Positions 43,030 through 55,400 of a stretch of DNA of 64,000 bases are shown here, one piece after another. The notes under the pieces were generated by a model. It made no database searches and was not told the DNA's origin. It worked only from the letters and a program-made list of their open reading frames with translations. The position numbers and the translations under genes are program-made. Position 1 is the first letter of the stretch. Each line of letters begins with the position of its first letter. Source of the DNA: Chlorops oryzae (Eukaryota > Arthropoda > Insecta > Diptera > Chloropidae); the NCBI GenBank assembly GCA_020466095.1, contig CM035806.1:62399639-62463638 (forward strand), written 5' to 3'.

Positions 43030-44386
43030 TTAAAAAATTAAAACTGCTGGACAAACTAAACGTTTCCTCATCTTTTCCGATTTTTCAAGCAAATCGTCAT
43101 AGACCACCAATTTTCCACGATTTCGAAATGACGCGCCCACATAATGGCCGCAAGATTTTGGTGGTCTTCTCTGGACATCCGGTCCTGAATAGTCAACGAA
43201 ACCAGCCATTTTGTATAAGGTTCCAGTAGTAGGGTCTCTTACGAAGCGTGGAATTTTATCCAATAGTATTGACGATGTTTCGAATCTCTCAAATGCGATG
43301 ATTTTGCCTGTTTTAAACAAAAATAAAATTTTGCCATAGTTGAACAAAAATGTCCGATAACACTAAACAAAAACAAAAAAAGAGACGGGTTTTAGACTTA
43401 ATTGGGGTCGCTGATCGCGAAAATGCCATCCGTTTATCTTTCCAAAAAACAGTTTTTGAGATATACGTAAAAATTATGTTTTTTGGTTACTTTATGAGAT
43501 TTTGCCATAGAACTCAAAAACTGCTCGCCTTAATAACAAAGTTTATTCTAAAGCAGAAAACTCTGCCCTTTGCAACGTAGGGAAATGATCTTACTCTTAC
43601 CAAGTTTTGAAATTTTCAAAGTTTCCATACAAGTACCCTTGCAACCTGGACATGGTCTAGTTTTCTTTGGTATAATACCATCAATAGCAGTATCTTGAAA
43701 ATTTCCCGCAAGGAGAGTCTGGTCGTTCATGGAGGATATGACAATTTTAAGTTCTCTGCTGGATCCCGCGGGACATTCGGAGGATTGACAGAAACTTGGC
43801 GCACTTGCGAAAAGTTTCAAATATAAATAGCCAACATTCGATTCGCAATTGATGTTCCTGGTCTCTCTTTTTTTCAACTGGACGCCGATCACAAATGCGA
43901 AAATTTCAGCGTGTATTTTGTAAATAGCGGCACGCAGTCCTTTTTTAAAGGTGTCGTAAACAAGACGAAACAGTTCGTTGTTTTCTCTCTGCCCTTCGAT
44001 ATATTCTAGGATGTTTTCGTTATCTGCTGCAGCTGCGAAAATTATTTGAAAAAGACTATCGAATTCGCAGGTGTTAGAAAGAGCTGCCTGACCCCCATGT
44101 AACGTCACGAATTTCAAAAGCCCGTTGCTACCATTTTTTAATATGGGAATTTTTCGGTGTTTTTCTAAAGTGATGGCTTCATTAACTGCTTGTTTATTGT
44201 TTTTAGAAACAAGGCAGTATTGGCTCTTTTCCGAGTCTCAGATCCATGTCCTCTCCTATTTTCAAAACCTTGAAGTGCAAGTCTTTCTGATTTGCGCTTG
44301 TTTTTGGAGCAGCTGACGAAAATTCGTTGTCCTCCATATTCTTCTGGATCGTTGATTGCCAATGAATTTTGTCCCAAGATGTCCAC
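43030..44386 (-). pseudogene. ubiquitin-peptidase (C19)-like gene of element G
   Basis: The minus-strand segment 43548-44235 begins KFVTLHGGQAALSNTCEFDS and continues LFQIIFAAA, matching the Cys box of USP-type peptidases (N-x-C). It has CxxxxxC and CPGCKGTC zinc-like pairs in the middle. The segment 43030-43347 ends CGHYVGASFRNRGKLVVYDD, the His box with GHY and a trailing Asp. An N-terminal Lys/Arg-rich part lies at 44165-44386. The segments are in different frames, with ~200 bp of unclear DNA between them, so introns or decay intervene. Such domains would cleave ubiquitin or a ubiquitin-like protein; activity here is inference. Confidence 0.55.
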
Positions 44387-45740
44387 ATTTTTCTTGCATA
44401 TGATACACTCGACAGCGCTCCTAGTTGAAATAGGGGCGCAAAAATTATTTTTTTTTGCAAAATCTCGCTAAAGTCGTTGAGCAACAAATGTTTCCAGTCA
44501 TATTTTGTTTATAACAAATTTTTTCATAGTCTTTTACTATGTTGTAATGCGGCAGCGTTGCCAGACGTCCCGCATTTTGCGGGATGTCCCGCTTTTTGGC
44601 CTAAAATTATAATGTCCCGCCGGGACATGAAAAATCCCGCTTTTTTTCAAATATATGAAAACTAACTTTTAGTTTGTTAAAGATAAAAAAGAAATCTTAG
44701 ATTCGGTGAAAGGGTCAGAAAAGTACAAATAAATTTGAAATAATCTACTAATGTAACAAAATGAAAGAAATTTAAAAATAATTTACTAACGTAACAAAAT
44801 GTTTAAAATCTTTGAATGCGAGCAATAAAGCCATAGAAAGAAAAAGTAATTCTGAATATACATAACACTGCTTAACAAATTTGGAATTTATAAAAAGCAA
44901 CTGAATATTTGTGCAATTTTCCTGTAGATCTCGGCCTCCTAAGCAAGAAAAAAAATTTTTTTAATTTTTTTATGGAAGAGTTTTTGAGAAAAAATTTTTT
45001 GAAATTTTTTTCAGTGCATTTCGTAGGTGCACTTGCTATTTCAAGCATATCTCGGGCCCCGATCTACCGATTTTAATAAATATATTTTCCAAATATAGAT
45101 AATTAAGCTCCCTACAACTTTTAGAAACAAAGTTTTTGATTTGCATGAGTAGTTTTAGTGCTAGAGGTGCAATTATACAAGAAAATTGTGTTTTTTTCAA
45201 AAAAAATCAGGGTAAATTTTTCATATAAAAATTTGTAAAAAATAGAAATCGAAGTGGAAAACCCATTTTCAAATTTTTTGCGTATAGCTAAGTATTTCTT
45301 CTAAAAAATAAGCCCCGTTTGGCTAAAAGCGGTGAAAAATTTACGGAGCTATGATTTTTTTGCCAAAACACTAAAAAATCGATATTTCACAATTTTTGCT
45401 TTGTTCACAAAACTTGTTCATATGAGCCGAAATTATTTTATGAAGGTGCAATTGAGTAAATTTTCACATATATAAATGCATAAATGCTGCCTCTTTATTG
45501 ATTAAAAATGAATGTCGTTTTGCCCTGCCTTTTAGAATATTGTGGTGGATTTGTTTACCTGCCGGTCTCAATGACCTGTACCAGATAAAAAAGGGTGCAG
45601 TGCTTTCCCTTAGTGGAAAAAAATATAAGGTATCATGAATACGTTTTGTGCGTTAACGTCAGTTTTTATACTAAACGTGTTTCTTTACTTTCAATTTTGC
45701 CTAATGAATTGAGCGTAGTATAAAATACCTGAGGTTTTGC

Positions 45741-45778
45741 ATACTTTACATACATACTTACATACTTACATACATACA
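45741..45778. repeat. CATA/CTTA short tandem repeat
   Basis: A run of TTACATACATAC units at the inner edge of the left F arm, with its mirror at 47762-47785. Confidence 0.7.
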
Positions 45779-45912
45779 CCGGGGCCGCTGTGATGCAGCC
45801 CACTTTAAGACAACATGAACTACCAAATTGGTACAACTCCTGTAAAACATTTGTGAAATAAGCTCTAATGCAAAAGTGTTAAAGAAATAAAAATTTATTT
45901 CCAAAATTATTT

Positions 45913-47639
45913 TTATACAATTTGAAAAAAGTTCTTGCTTCCGCTTTGTCTTTTATATTTACTACCATCATTTTCACGCACAAGGGACCACACGTAATCA
46001 CCCATCATTGCCGTGTCGAAAAGGCCGCTATAGCGATTTTCAATATCCTTTAATTGCTGATGAAAACGTTCGCCATGCTCATCGCTTACGTCTCCTAAGT
46101 TTTCAGGGAAAAAATCCAAGTGCGAATCGAGAAAGTGGATCTTCAACGACATGTGTACTTCGGCTTTCTTATAATTCTTTAGTAGGTTATTTACTATTTG
46201 CTTGTAATCTGGACTTTTGTGGTTGCCCAAAAAATTGTGTATAACAAGTTTGAATGAGCTCCACGCTGCTGCTTCGACTGGGGACAAAAGGCTTGAGAAC
46301 TCGTCGTCTTGCAAAAGTTTACGTATTTCTGGACCATTTAGAACTCCTTCCTTGAGTTTTGCGTGTGAAAGGTAGGAAAAGATCGCCTTTAAGCGGGCAA
46401 AAGCTTCCTGTGTTCCATCTTTTGCCAATTTTTTTATAAAGTTCTTAGCAAGTCCTAATTTTATATGCAGTGGCGGTAATATAATATTATTTTTATCAAC
46501 GAGAGCAGTGCGTTGAATATTGTCTGCACCAACTATAATGTTGGTTCGCAAAGGCCAATCTTTTTTAAAATAGTGTAAGTGGTCAGCGCGACTATCCCAC
46601 TTGCACAAAAAACAACAATATTTTGTATATCCTCCTTGAAGCCCGCACAGAATTGCCACTACCTTGAGATCAGCGCATATTTTCCATCTATGCTTGTCAT
46701 ATTCAATATGATCCAAAAGCGTTTTCATTGTTTCGTAGGTTTCTTTAGAATGCGATGCATATGCGACAGGAAGAGACGGTTTTTGGTTGCCATTGTGTAG
46801 GAGGACAGCTTTTAAGCTCTCTTTGTTGCTATCGATAAATAAACGCCACTCTCCGGGATTGTAGACTTCATTGAGCTCTTCGAATAGGCCTAAAATATTG
46901 CTGCAGAAACAGATATCGTCTACTTTTGCGTAAAATTTTCCGTATTGCAAGTGCCGATTTCTGTAAATGCTTGTTTTGACATCAGGAGCCACAAATCCGC
47001 GTTCTTTCATTCTAGATGCAAAAAGTTCAGCTTTACCCTTTGAAAAACCAAAATCACGAATCCAGTCATTTAATTCGGCCTGTGAGAGTATTCGTTGCGT
47101 TAAACTTGTTTCAAACTGACTTCCACTAGACCCCAGCATTTCCTCTGATGATCCTTCTATTTTGGGTGCTGAGCCAGGGCATTCTGGATAAGGCACATCA
47201 CTTGAATGAGGTAGAGGAAATTTTACCGAATCAACTTTCGCGTATTCCCATTTTAAATGTTTCCCAAATCCACTTCTTGCACTAAGGCAAAAATAGCAGT
47301 CCACCGAGTGACAAAAGGGCTCACTCCATTCCATTGCCGTGTCAAAATCCATGTAACAGCTAGAATGCAAATAGTTAGTTTTTTTTATAGCGTATTAAAT
47401 TTTAATTCTTACCGTTCTCCAGAAGCCCATTTTGATAACTTTCTATGACATAGGTCACATATTCTTTTAGGCGTCCACGGCTCATTGAGAGTTGGCAAAA
47501 CACCGAAGTAATGGAAATAGTGCTTTTGCAGTGCTTCAGTAAACGCTAATCCTTTATTTTTTAACATATATAATCCACAAATATTGCAAAAATCGTCCGG
47601 ATTGTTTTTGCACATGAATACACGAGTTCTTTTACTCAT
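45913..47639 (-). CDS. F transposase, two exons, apparently intact
   Basis: Exon 1 (47639-47413) starts MSKRTRVFMCKNNPDDFCNI and has a paired Cys module (CNICGLYML...CDLCHRKL). The intron is 47412-47360 (53 nt, GT-AG). Exon 2 (47359-45913) continues CYMDFDTAMEWSEPFCHSVD with more Cys. Its core has EWRLFIDSNKESLKAVLLHN, then CADLKVVAILCGLQGGYTKY, CCFLCKWDSRADHLHYF (C-x2-C...H) and SDEHGERFHQQL. D...D-(CxxC,H)...E is the order of DDE transposases such as Kolobok, P and hAT. Large families of such proteins sit uncharacterized in insect genomes. 557 codons with no break. Confidence 0.7.
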
Positions 47640-49013
47640 TTTTTTATATTTTAAAATTTGTTTTATTTTCAATTGATGTACGTTGTTCAAAATTTAGTTC
47701 AAGACTACTAATCTAAACGCATAAGTGTTACCCTTTTATATATTGCCATAAATTTTCTATACTGTATGTAAGTATGTATGTAAAGTATGCAAAACCTCAG
47801 GTATTTTATACTACGCTCAATTCATTAGGCAAAATTGAAAGTAAAGAAACACGTTTAGTATAAAAACTGACGTTAACGCACAAAACGTATTCATGATACC
47901 TTATATTTTTTTCCACTAAGGGAAAGCACTGCACCCTTTTTTATCTGGTACAGGTCATTGAGACCGGCAGGTAAACAAATCCACCACAATATTCTAAAAG
48001 GCAGGGCAAAACGACATTCATTTTTAATCAATAAAGAGGCAGCATTTATGCATTTATATATGTGAAAATTTACTCAATTGCACCTTCATAAAATAATTTC
48101 GGCTCATATGAACAAGTTTTGTGAACAAAGCAAAAATTGTGAAATATCGATTTTTTAGTGTTTTGGCAAAAAAATCATAGCTCCGTAAATTTTTCACCGC
48201 TTTTAGCCAAACGGGGCTTATTTTTTAGAAGAAATACTTAGCTATACGCAAAAAATTTGAAAATGGGTTTTCCACTTCGATTTCTATTTTTTACAAATTT
48301 TTATATGAAAAATTTACCCTGATTTTTTTGAAAAAAAACACAATTTTCTTGTATAATTGCACCTCTAGCACTAAAACTACTCATGCAAATCAAAAACTTT
48401 GTTTCTAAAAGTTGTAGGGAGCTTAATTATCTATATTTGGAAAATATATTTATTAAAATCGGTAGATCGGGGCCCGAGATATGCTTGAAATAGCAAGTGC
48501 ACCTACGAAATGCACTGAAAAAAATTTCAAAAAATTTTTTCTCAAAAACTCTTCCATAAAAAAATTAAAAAAATTTTTTTTCTTGCTTAGGAGGCCGAGA
48601 TCTACAGGAAAATTGCACAAATATTCAGTTGCTTTTTTTTTGTTTGACAGTGTAATTAATACTTTGTTAAGTGGTTTTTGTTGGAATTCCACATTTGTTG
48701 TCTCGCGAAAGTAAATTTAAATTTGTCCCGCAATTGCTTGTGAAATCCCGCATTTTTTGGATAAATTTTTAAAAAATCCCGCTTTTTAAGAAAATTCATC
48801 TGGCAACGCTGTAATGCGGGGAATAGCTAAGTCGGATTTGAGGGTGGGCTCCTAATTGAAATAGGGGCGCAAATATTACTTTTGTTTTGCACTATGGTGG
48901 AGCAACAAAATAGCAACAAATTCTGGGCGACTAATTTTTCAGTTCCACGCCCATTTAATGCTATTTTGAGGGTGGTAGTGCTAACTTGACTGTCAAGTTA
49001 GCATTACCAGGGG

Positions 49014-49405
49014 TGTTTTTACTTCAAATTTTCGGCTTGAATTCAAAAACCGTACAGCACATGAACTGCAGATATCAGAATTCAAGTTGTACCAAGCAGC
49101 ACATAAACTGTTGATACACGAAGACAAGTCCCTAAGTTGATCACACAATGGTTTCAATTGGACTCATGTTTATTAATAAATTTCATTTCTTTTATACATT
49201 ATTATTGCTAGATAATCAATATTTAAATCAATGAAGCTCAATATTAATTCATTATTGCTTAAGCAGTAATTTTTCTTTTTCTTGTTCTTTTCTTTTGCTT
49301 TGTTTTATATATACAAACATATTCTCGCTTACATGCAAAGTTTTCTTGCGACATAAATTTTTGCTGATCGCATAAAATAAACAATTGTGGATTGAATTCT
49401 AAACA
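49014..49405 (-). repeat. BEL2 3' LTR
   Basis: 392 bp partner of 58015-58410; begins directly after AGGGG in the right TIR of G. Confidence 0.93.
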
Positions 49406-49417
49406 TTCTGGCCCTCC
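49406..49417 (-). promoter_or_regulatory. BEL2 polypurine tract
   Basis: GGAGGGCCAGAA on the minus strand immediately before the 3' LTR. Confidence 0.65.
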
Positions 49418-49444
49418 GTTGAGTAATCTTGTTTACTCAACTCT

Positions 49445-52400
49445 TTATACAATTTCGAGAGCTATTGTGTTTTGCTGGCGTGGAGTAGGTTTTGGTGGTG
49501 TCCCAAGTCGAATAGCTCTTTGCTGACATTTAGTTTTTATTTTCCAAATACTCAAGCAGAGAATTATCAATATAATGAGCACGATCACAGTATAGCTTGT
49601 TACATCATGCAGTGTGGATGGCTGGATTTCTTCAGGAAACTGGAAGTCGGCATGTAACTGTTGCTGGACCTTGGTGAGCTGTTCCAATTTATTATTTACT
49701 TGATGAATGTCAAAATTTAGTACTCTTTTTAATTCCATAGGTTCTGCAACTGAGGTTATATTTCCAAATGCGGGAAATGATAAATGCATTATGGTTGAAG
49801 TAATTCCCTGGCCTTGGATTGTTAAAAAAGCACCTTTTATGACGCAATCAGGTTGGATGGACAGTGTGCCGGAACTAGGGCTTCCAATCCCGGTATCGCG
49901 GGATCCCGAAATACCGAGATCCCGCGCTATTTTTCGATCCCGCACTGTGCGGGACTATAGCTGCGGGATCCGCGGGATTCGCGGGATTGGAGAGAATTTT
50001 GTCTCAACTACAAATTAAATTTTAGTAATTTTAAGAACAATATTTCCTTGATCTGCCCATTACATAAGGAAATCTTAGCTAAGTGAGGTAAAGTTTAATC
50101 AGAACCAAATGAGGTTTATCTGAGCTTTAAGTACTTTGTGATTGATTTGGGATTTCAAACAACAAAAATTAATGGAAAGCCTTAAAAACGCTTTGAAGTA
50201 TGTTATTTTTTGTGAGATGTTGCTACGACAAAATGAAATTGGTGGCAACGACGTCAACACAGCTGTTTCTTTTGTTTTGAATTTAAAAGCGTGAAATATT
50301 GATCGTAGCTATTTTGATCAATGTATTAAGTTTAAAATGTCAAATACAAGCGTTACAAAAGTTTTTCGCATGCTTCAAATGTTTGGGAACATTTTCTCAA
50401 ATCGGACGACATTGAATGCCAAATGTAAATTGTGTAAGTCCATTATCAAAACCACGGCTAGATCGACCAAAGGCTTACATGTACATTTGAAGTCAAAACA
50501 TGGCATTGAGAGCGGAAGTAAAAAGGAACCCGACAGCTCGCCATCGACATCAAGTGCAAGTTCATCAACTTTGTCTGAAGAGTCAATATCAACTGCTTTT
50601 ATTTCGACACAAAAGCGCCAATGTTGCGCCTGAGTCAAATACATTCAACGAAGAAGATGGGTCAAATGAAACAAATGAAGATAGATTTTTAGTTGATATG
50701 CGGGATCCCGCGAATACCGGGATCCCGCGGGATTGAACATTTCTGTCCCGCTGATTCCGGGATTGACAAAATGGTGCGGGATTGGAAGCCCTAGCCGGAA
50801 CCATTTATGTTGACTTCTTGGACATTGTCTCCACACACAGCTAAAAGCTCAGTTGCAGTTCTAGCTGCAAAAATCCACTTATTCGGTTTCCAAGTTGGAA
50901 TGAGTGAAATGTTATTGAATTGGTGTTCCACCTTGCAATTGGATGAGGTTCTATTGTTAAAAAGGGCTACTTCGCAAGAATAGCTGCCGGAATTTTTTCG
51001 AATTGTTGCTTGAATGTTTGGGCAGAGGAAAGTGTCGTCAATAATTTCATTACATTTATAAAAATCGGTTGTGCTCAAGGTGACATATTCATCTCGATGA
51101 TTAGTGACTGCTAGAAATTGCGCAGTTGGTTTGATTGAAAGCATAGTGCTGTTAATAACTGTGGGAATTGAAATCAGATGAAAAAGTTCGAATTTTTGAT
51201 GATTGACAAGTGGAATATCAATTTTGAACATCAGACGATGTGCAGTAACTGCTGCCTTTATTTTCATGATTTTATATAGGTGTAAAAGATCATCATCATC
51301 TGTTGGAAGAGCTCGCCCAACGGGCAGATGTCCTTTTATGCAACTGATTTCCCTTTTCAATTGCTGAGGTGTCAATATGGTCGGGCTAATGTTTCCGTGG
51401 TTTGAATGAGTGAGTGCGTTGATTATATCTGCCTGAATTTTGTGTATATGTGATGATAGCATGAAAAGTTGAACTACCAACGATATCATTAATTGTGAAT
51501 TGTAAAGGTTTGTGTGTTCGGCTCCCAATTGGTTGAACTCCTGTTCAATTGCCCTTTGAAGCTCTATAATGTGTTTACTTGTGTTGATTGCATCCTCCTT
51601 TAAAATTTTGATTGTGGCATCAACAACTGATGTTTGATTTTTTACTAAATGCAGTAAGAATTCTTCATTGCTGTTGACCTTGTTTATGGTTGCCGCCATA
51701 TGTTCAGCATAGTTGGAGTCCAGTACTCCAAATAGGGCATTGGCAACATTGCCTACAATGTCTAACGCTGCTCTTCTTGATCGAGTCGGTGATATGAGAT
51801 CTTCTTCCTGAATGAGCTCTTCTGCAGTTTGTTGTAATTGGTGTGCAAATGCGTAGCAAGATTTATCCAAGGATTTATTGCATAATCCTCTAAGTGTTTG
51901 AATTCCTTCGTCTAGCATCTTGTTTTTGGACCAGAGTGGTTTCAGCTCATAGTATACGAAGATTTTCCAACTGCCACTTATTAGTTTTGTGTTTCCAATT
52001 CCTTCGAAATATATTCCCGGATTTGCATCAAAATTTGTTATGTTGACTGATCCGGCAAGGGCTAATGGCATCAAGAGAAGCGAAATTATTAGTGTTGTAA
52101 CCAGAGAGCTGGTGGAAATTAATTTCCTTTTTGATGGACTTGTTTCTGATGATGGCCGCTTTAGTGGTAGTTCAAAATTCTCATTTTGGTCTCCTTCGTT
52201 AAAAAGTGGTGCGAGTTTTTGTAACGGACGTTTAAACACGCCATTTTCGGTTTTTATATCTGCTACTCGAATTAGTTGATCATCTCCTTTATACACATGA
52301 ACGACTCTACCTAATGGCCATTTCATCGTTGGTAAGTTTTCATCCTTGAGGATCACCATGTCACCTTCCTTTATATTTTGACATCTTTGTTGCCACTTGT

Positions 52401-55400
52401 TCCGATATTGCAGTTCATGTAAATATTCTACATGCCACCGTTTCCAAAATTCATCCTTTGCATTTGACACCAGCTGCCATCTTGCTGTTAATGTGTTTTT
52501 TAAGGATGCTCTATTAGGATTTACTTGTGAAGTAAGAGGTTCGCCGATGATAAAGTGACCTGGTGTGAGTGCAGTCAAGTCGTTCGGATTGGATGACATT
52601 GGTGTTAACGGTCTTGAATTAAGTATGGCTTCTACTCCGATAGTTATTGTTTCAAACTCCTCATATGTGAAGGATGCGCTGGCCATCGCCTTAACAAGCA
52701 GTAGTTTTGCAGATTTTACTGCAGCTTCCCATAGCCCTCCAAAATGTGGTGCCTTGGGGGGTATGAACTTGAACTCAATTCCAAGATCACTGCTAGCCCT
52801 TTTGATTTGGGTTTGGGCAGTTGTTGAGTAAATTGCATCTTTTAGCTCTTCCAGTTGGTTTTTTGCTCCGACAAAATTTGTAGCGTTGTCACTGTATAAC
52901 GTTTTGCATCTGCCCCTCCTTCCTGTGAAACGCTTGAGGGCACCTATGAAAGCTTCAGTTGTCAAATCGCTTACAATTTCAAGGTGAACAGCCTTTGTTG
53001 CAAAGCAACAAAATACAGCTAAATATGCTTTGTAGGGTCTTTTTCCTCTGCCCTTATAGTGTACCATAAAGGGGCCACAATAGTCGACTCCAGCCTTAAA
53101 GAATGGCCTTGCTGCAGTTACTCGATCAGCTGGTAAGTTTCCCATGAGTTGCTCCATCAAGTGAGGTTTTGCTCTGGTGCAGCGAATACATTTGTGGACT
53201 GTGTTGCGAGCCAAAATCTTTCCTTTGATTGGCCAAAATTGTTGTTTTATGATGCACAATAACGCTTGAGGCCCACAATGATTATGTTCTTCGTGCTTTG
53301 CTTTAAACAATAGTCGAACGATTGGGTTATTGTATGGGAGAACCATCGGATGCTTGGCATCATAGGCAATAGATGCTGCTTCAAGCCGTCCTCCTACTCT
53401 TAATACGCTGTGATCGTCCAAAAAGGGTGCTAGTCCGTTGAGTTGGCTTGATGCGTCGATAGTTTTGCATGCCTTCAGATTATTAATATCACTTAATAGC
53501 TCAGATTGTTGAATTGTCTTAACGATGAATTGCAAGGATGTATATAATTCAAAAGGACTTAATTCTGGTTGCAGCATGATTGAATGTATTTTCTTGCGTT
53601 CAGGACCCTTCTGATGTGGAGGATTTACTCTTTGATGATTGGTCTTCATAAGTTGAACAAATTTGATCACATAAGCTATTGTACGTAGCAAAAACTTAAA
53701 CGAATTCCGATGATTTATGGAGTATAGTAGTTCACTTGAACTATTCTGAGCCTTGATGATTGCTACGATTGGTTTCTGTTTTAATTCCAATTCAACTGAC
53801 GATTGAAGAGAACTTGACGATTGTTGAGGCCATTGCGTTTGGCTTCCGTGGAGAAATAATGGCCCATAAAACCATATGGTATGTGTTCGAAATTTTTCAG
53901 TTGAAATTCCCCGTGAAAGAACATCAGCTGGATTATTCTTTGATGGAACGTGATGCCATTGAGTTGGCAAGGAAAGCTGTTGAATTTTGCTGACACGATT
54001 AGCTACGAATGTATAATATGAGGATGCCGATGATTTAATCCAATTTAAAACAATTTCGGAGTCAGTCCAAAAGATTGTTGTAACATCCAAATTTTTAAGA
54101 TCACCCTTTACTCTTTTAGTTAATTCAGCTCCTAATAAAGCCGCACATAGCTCCAAACGAGGCAATGTTTGTTTCTTGATCGGCGCTACTCTTGATTTTG
54201 CACACAGTAAATTGACTGTTATAGTTCCATCTGTGGCAACTGATCGAACATAAATTGCTGCCCCATACGCCTTTTCTGATGCGTCAACAAACGTATGAAT
54301 TTGCGTTTTATTTGGTTGTATCGTCTTATGGTTAAAGATGTGCCTGGGCGCTCTTATGCTGTTCAAACCTGTGAATCCTTTTAGAAATTGGTTCCATTCC
54401 AGTTGTAAGTCTTTTGGTAGCTCTTCATCCCAAGATATTTTGAGTTGCCATAACTGTTGAGTGAATATTTTGGCCTTTACAATAACTGGACCAAATATTC
54501 CCAAGGGGTCAAATATTTTGCCGAGGTCAGAACAAACTGACCTTTTTGTTGGTGTCTTGTTGGCTATTGTTGTGGATGCTCTCCCGCAAAGCTGATCAGT
54601 TTTAGGCAACCATATCACGCCCAAGGCCTTTTGTGCTTTATCAATATCTGAGTCGAAATCGAGGCTTATTTCCCCTTCGTCTAAGGCTTCGCCCGCCAAG
54701 AGCTGCGGATGGTTTGAACACCACTTCCTTAGATTGAACCCGGCTTCTCTAAGCATTGTCGTAAGTTGCGTCTTTGCTTCCAGTGCTGTGCTCAAAAGAT
54801 CGGCTCCACTAAGGCATTCATCAACGTAGAAATCGTCATGCAGAATGGGAGCTCCAATTGGATATTTACTCATGCTTGATTGTGCTAAGTGTTTTAAACA
54901 CCTTGTTGCTAGATATAGTGCTGAAGTAGTCCCATACGTTACAGTAGTTAGGTGATAGTATTTGATTGATTCAGTTGGATTTTTTCGCCAGATAATTGTT
55001 TGAAGATTCTGATCAGCTTCATGAACCAGAATCTGCCGGTACATCTTTTCAATGTCTGCTGTAAATGCAATACGATGCATCCGGAATCTGAGCAGAATTG
55101 CGAATATGTCACTCTGAACGGTAGGTCCAGCATGCAGAACATCATTGAGTGAGAGCCCCGTCGAAGTTTTTGCTGAACCATCAAATACAACGCGCAGTTT
55201 TGTTGTTGTACTGTCTGGCTTCAACACACAATGATGGGGTATGAAGAAACTTGGCGTCAATAGTTCATCTTTTGGAATTTCCTTCATGTGCCCTAGTGCC
55301 TCATACTCATTCATAAAGTTCACATACTGCATTTTTAGGTTCTCGTCCTTACTGAGACGTCTTTCCAATGAAAAAAAACGTTGAAGGGCTAGCTGACATG

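Larger units (their letters stand above)
44880..48650 (-). mobile_element. DNA transposon F with ~865-bp inverted arms
   Basis: Arms 44905-45772 and 47762-48622 are near-perfect inverse copies beginning AAAAGCAACTGAATATTTGT. Outside them CACT-TTAACAAA appears on both sides in inverse. The only gene is the transposase between the arms. Exact ends and target duplication could not be fixed. Confidence 0.8.
44553..48811. mobile_element. hAT-type MITE with TCCCGC words, split by element F
   Basis: TIR CAGCGTTGCCAGA...TCTGGCAACGCTG (inner part imperfect) and a perfect 8-bp duplication TAATGCGG (44545-44552, 48812-48819). TCCCGC/GCGGGA words occur at both ends. Only about 0.5 kb is its own; F occupies the rest. 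It lies in the right TIR of G. Confidence 0.88.

Noticed and set aside
48453..48714. Two overlapping ORFs of ~78 codons on both strands, low complexity
   Set aside because: F inverted arm; Phe/Lys runs come from A/T tracts.
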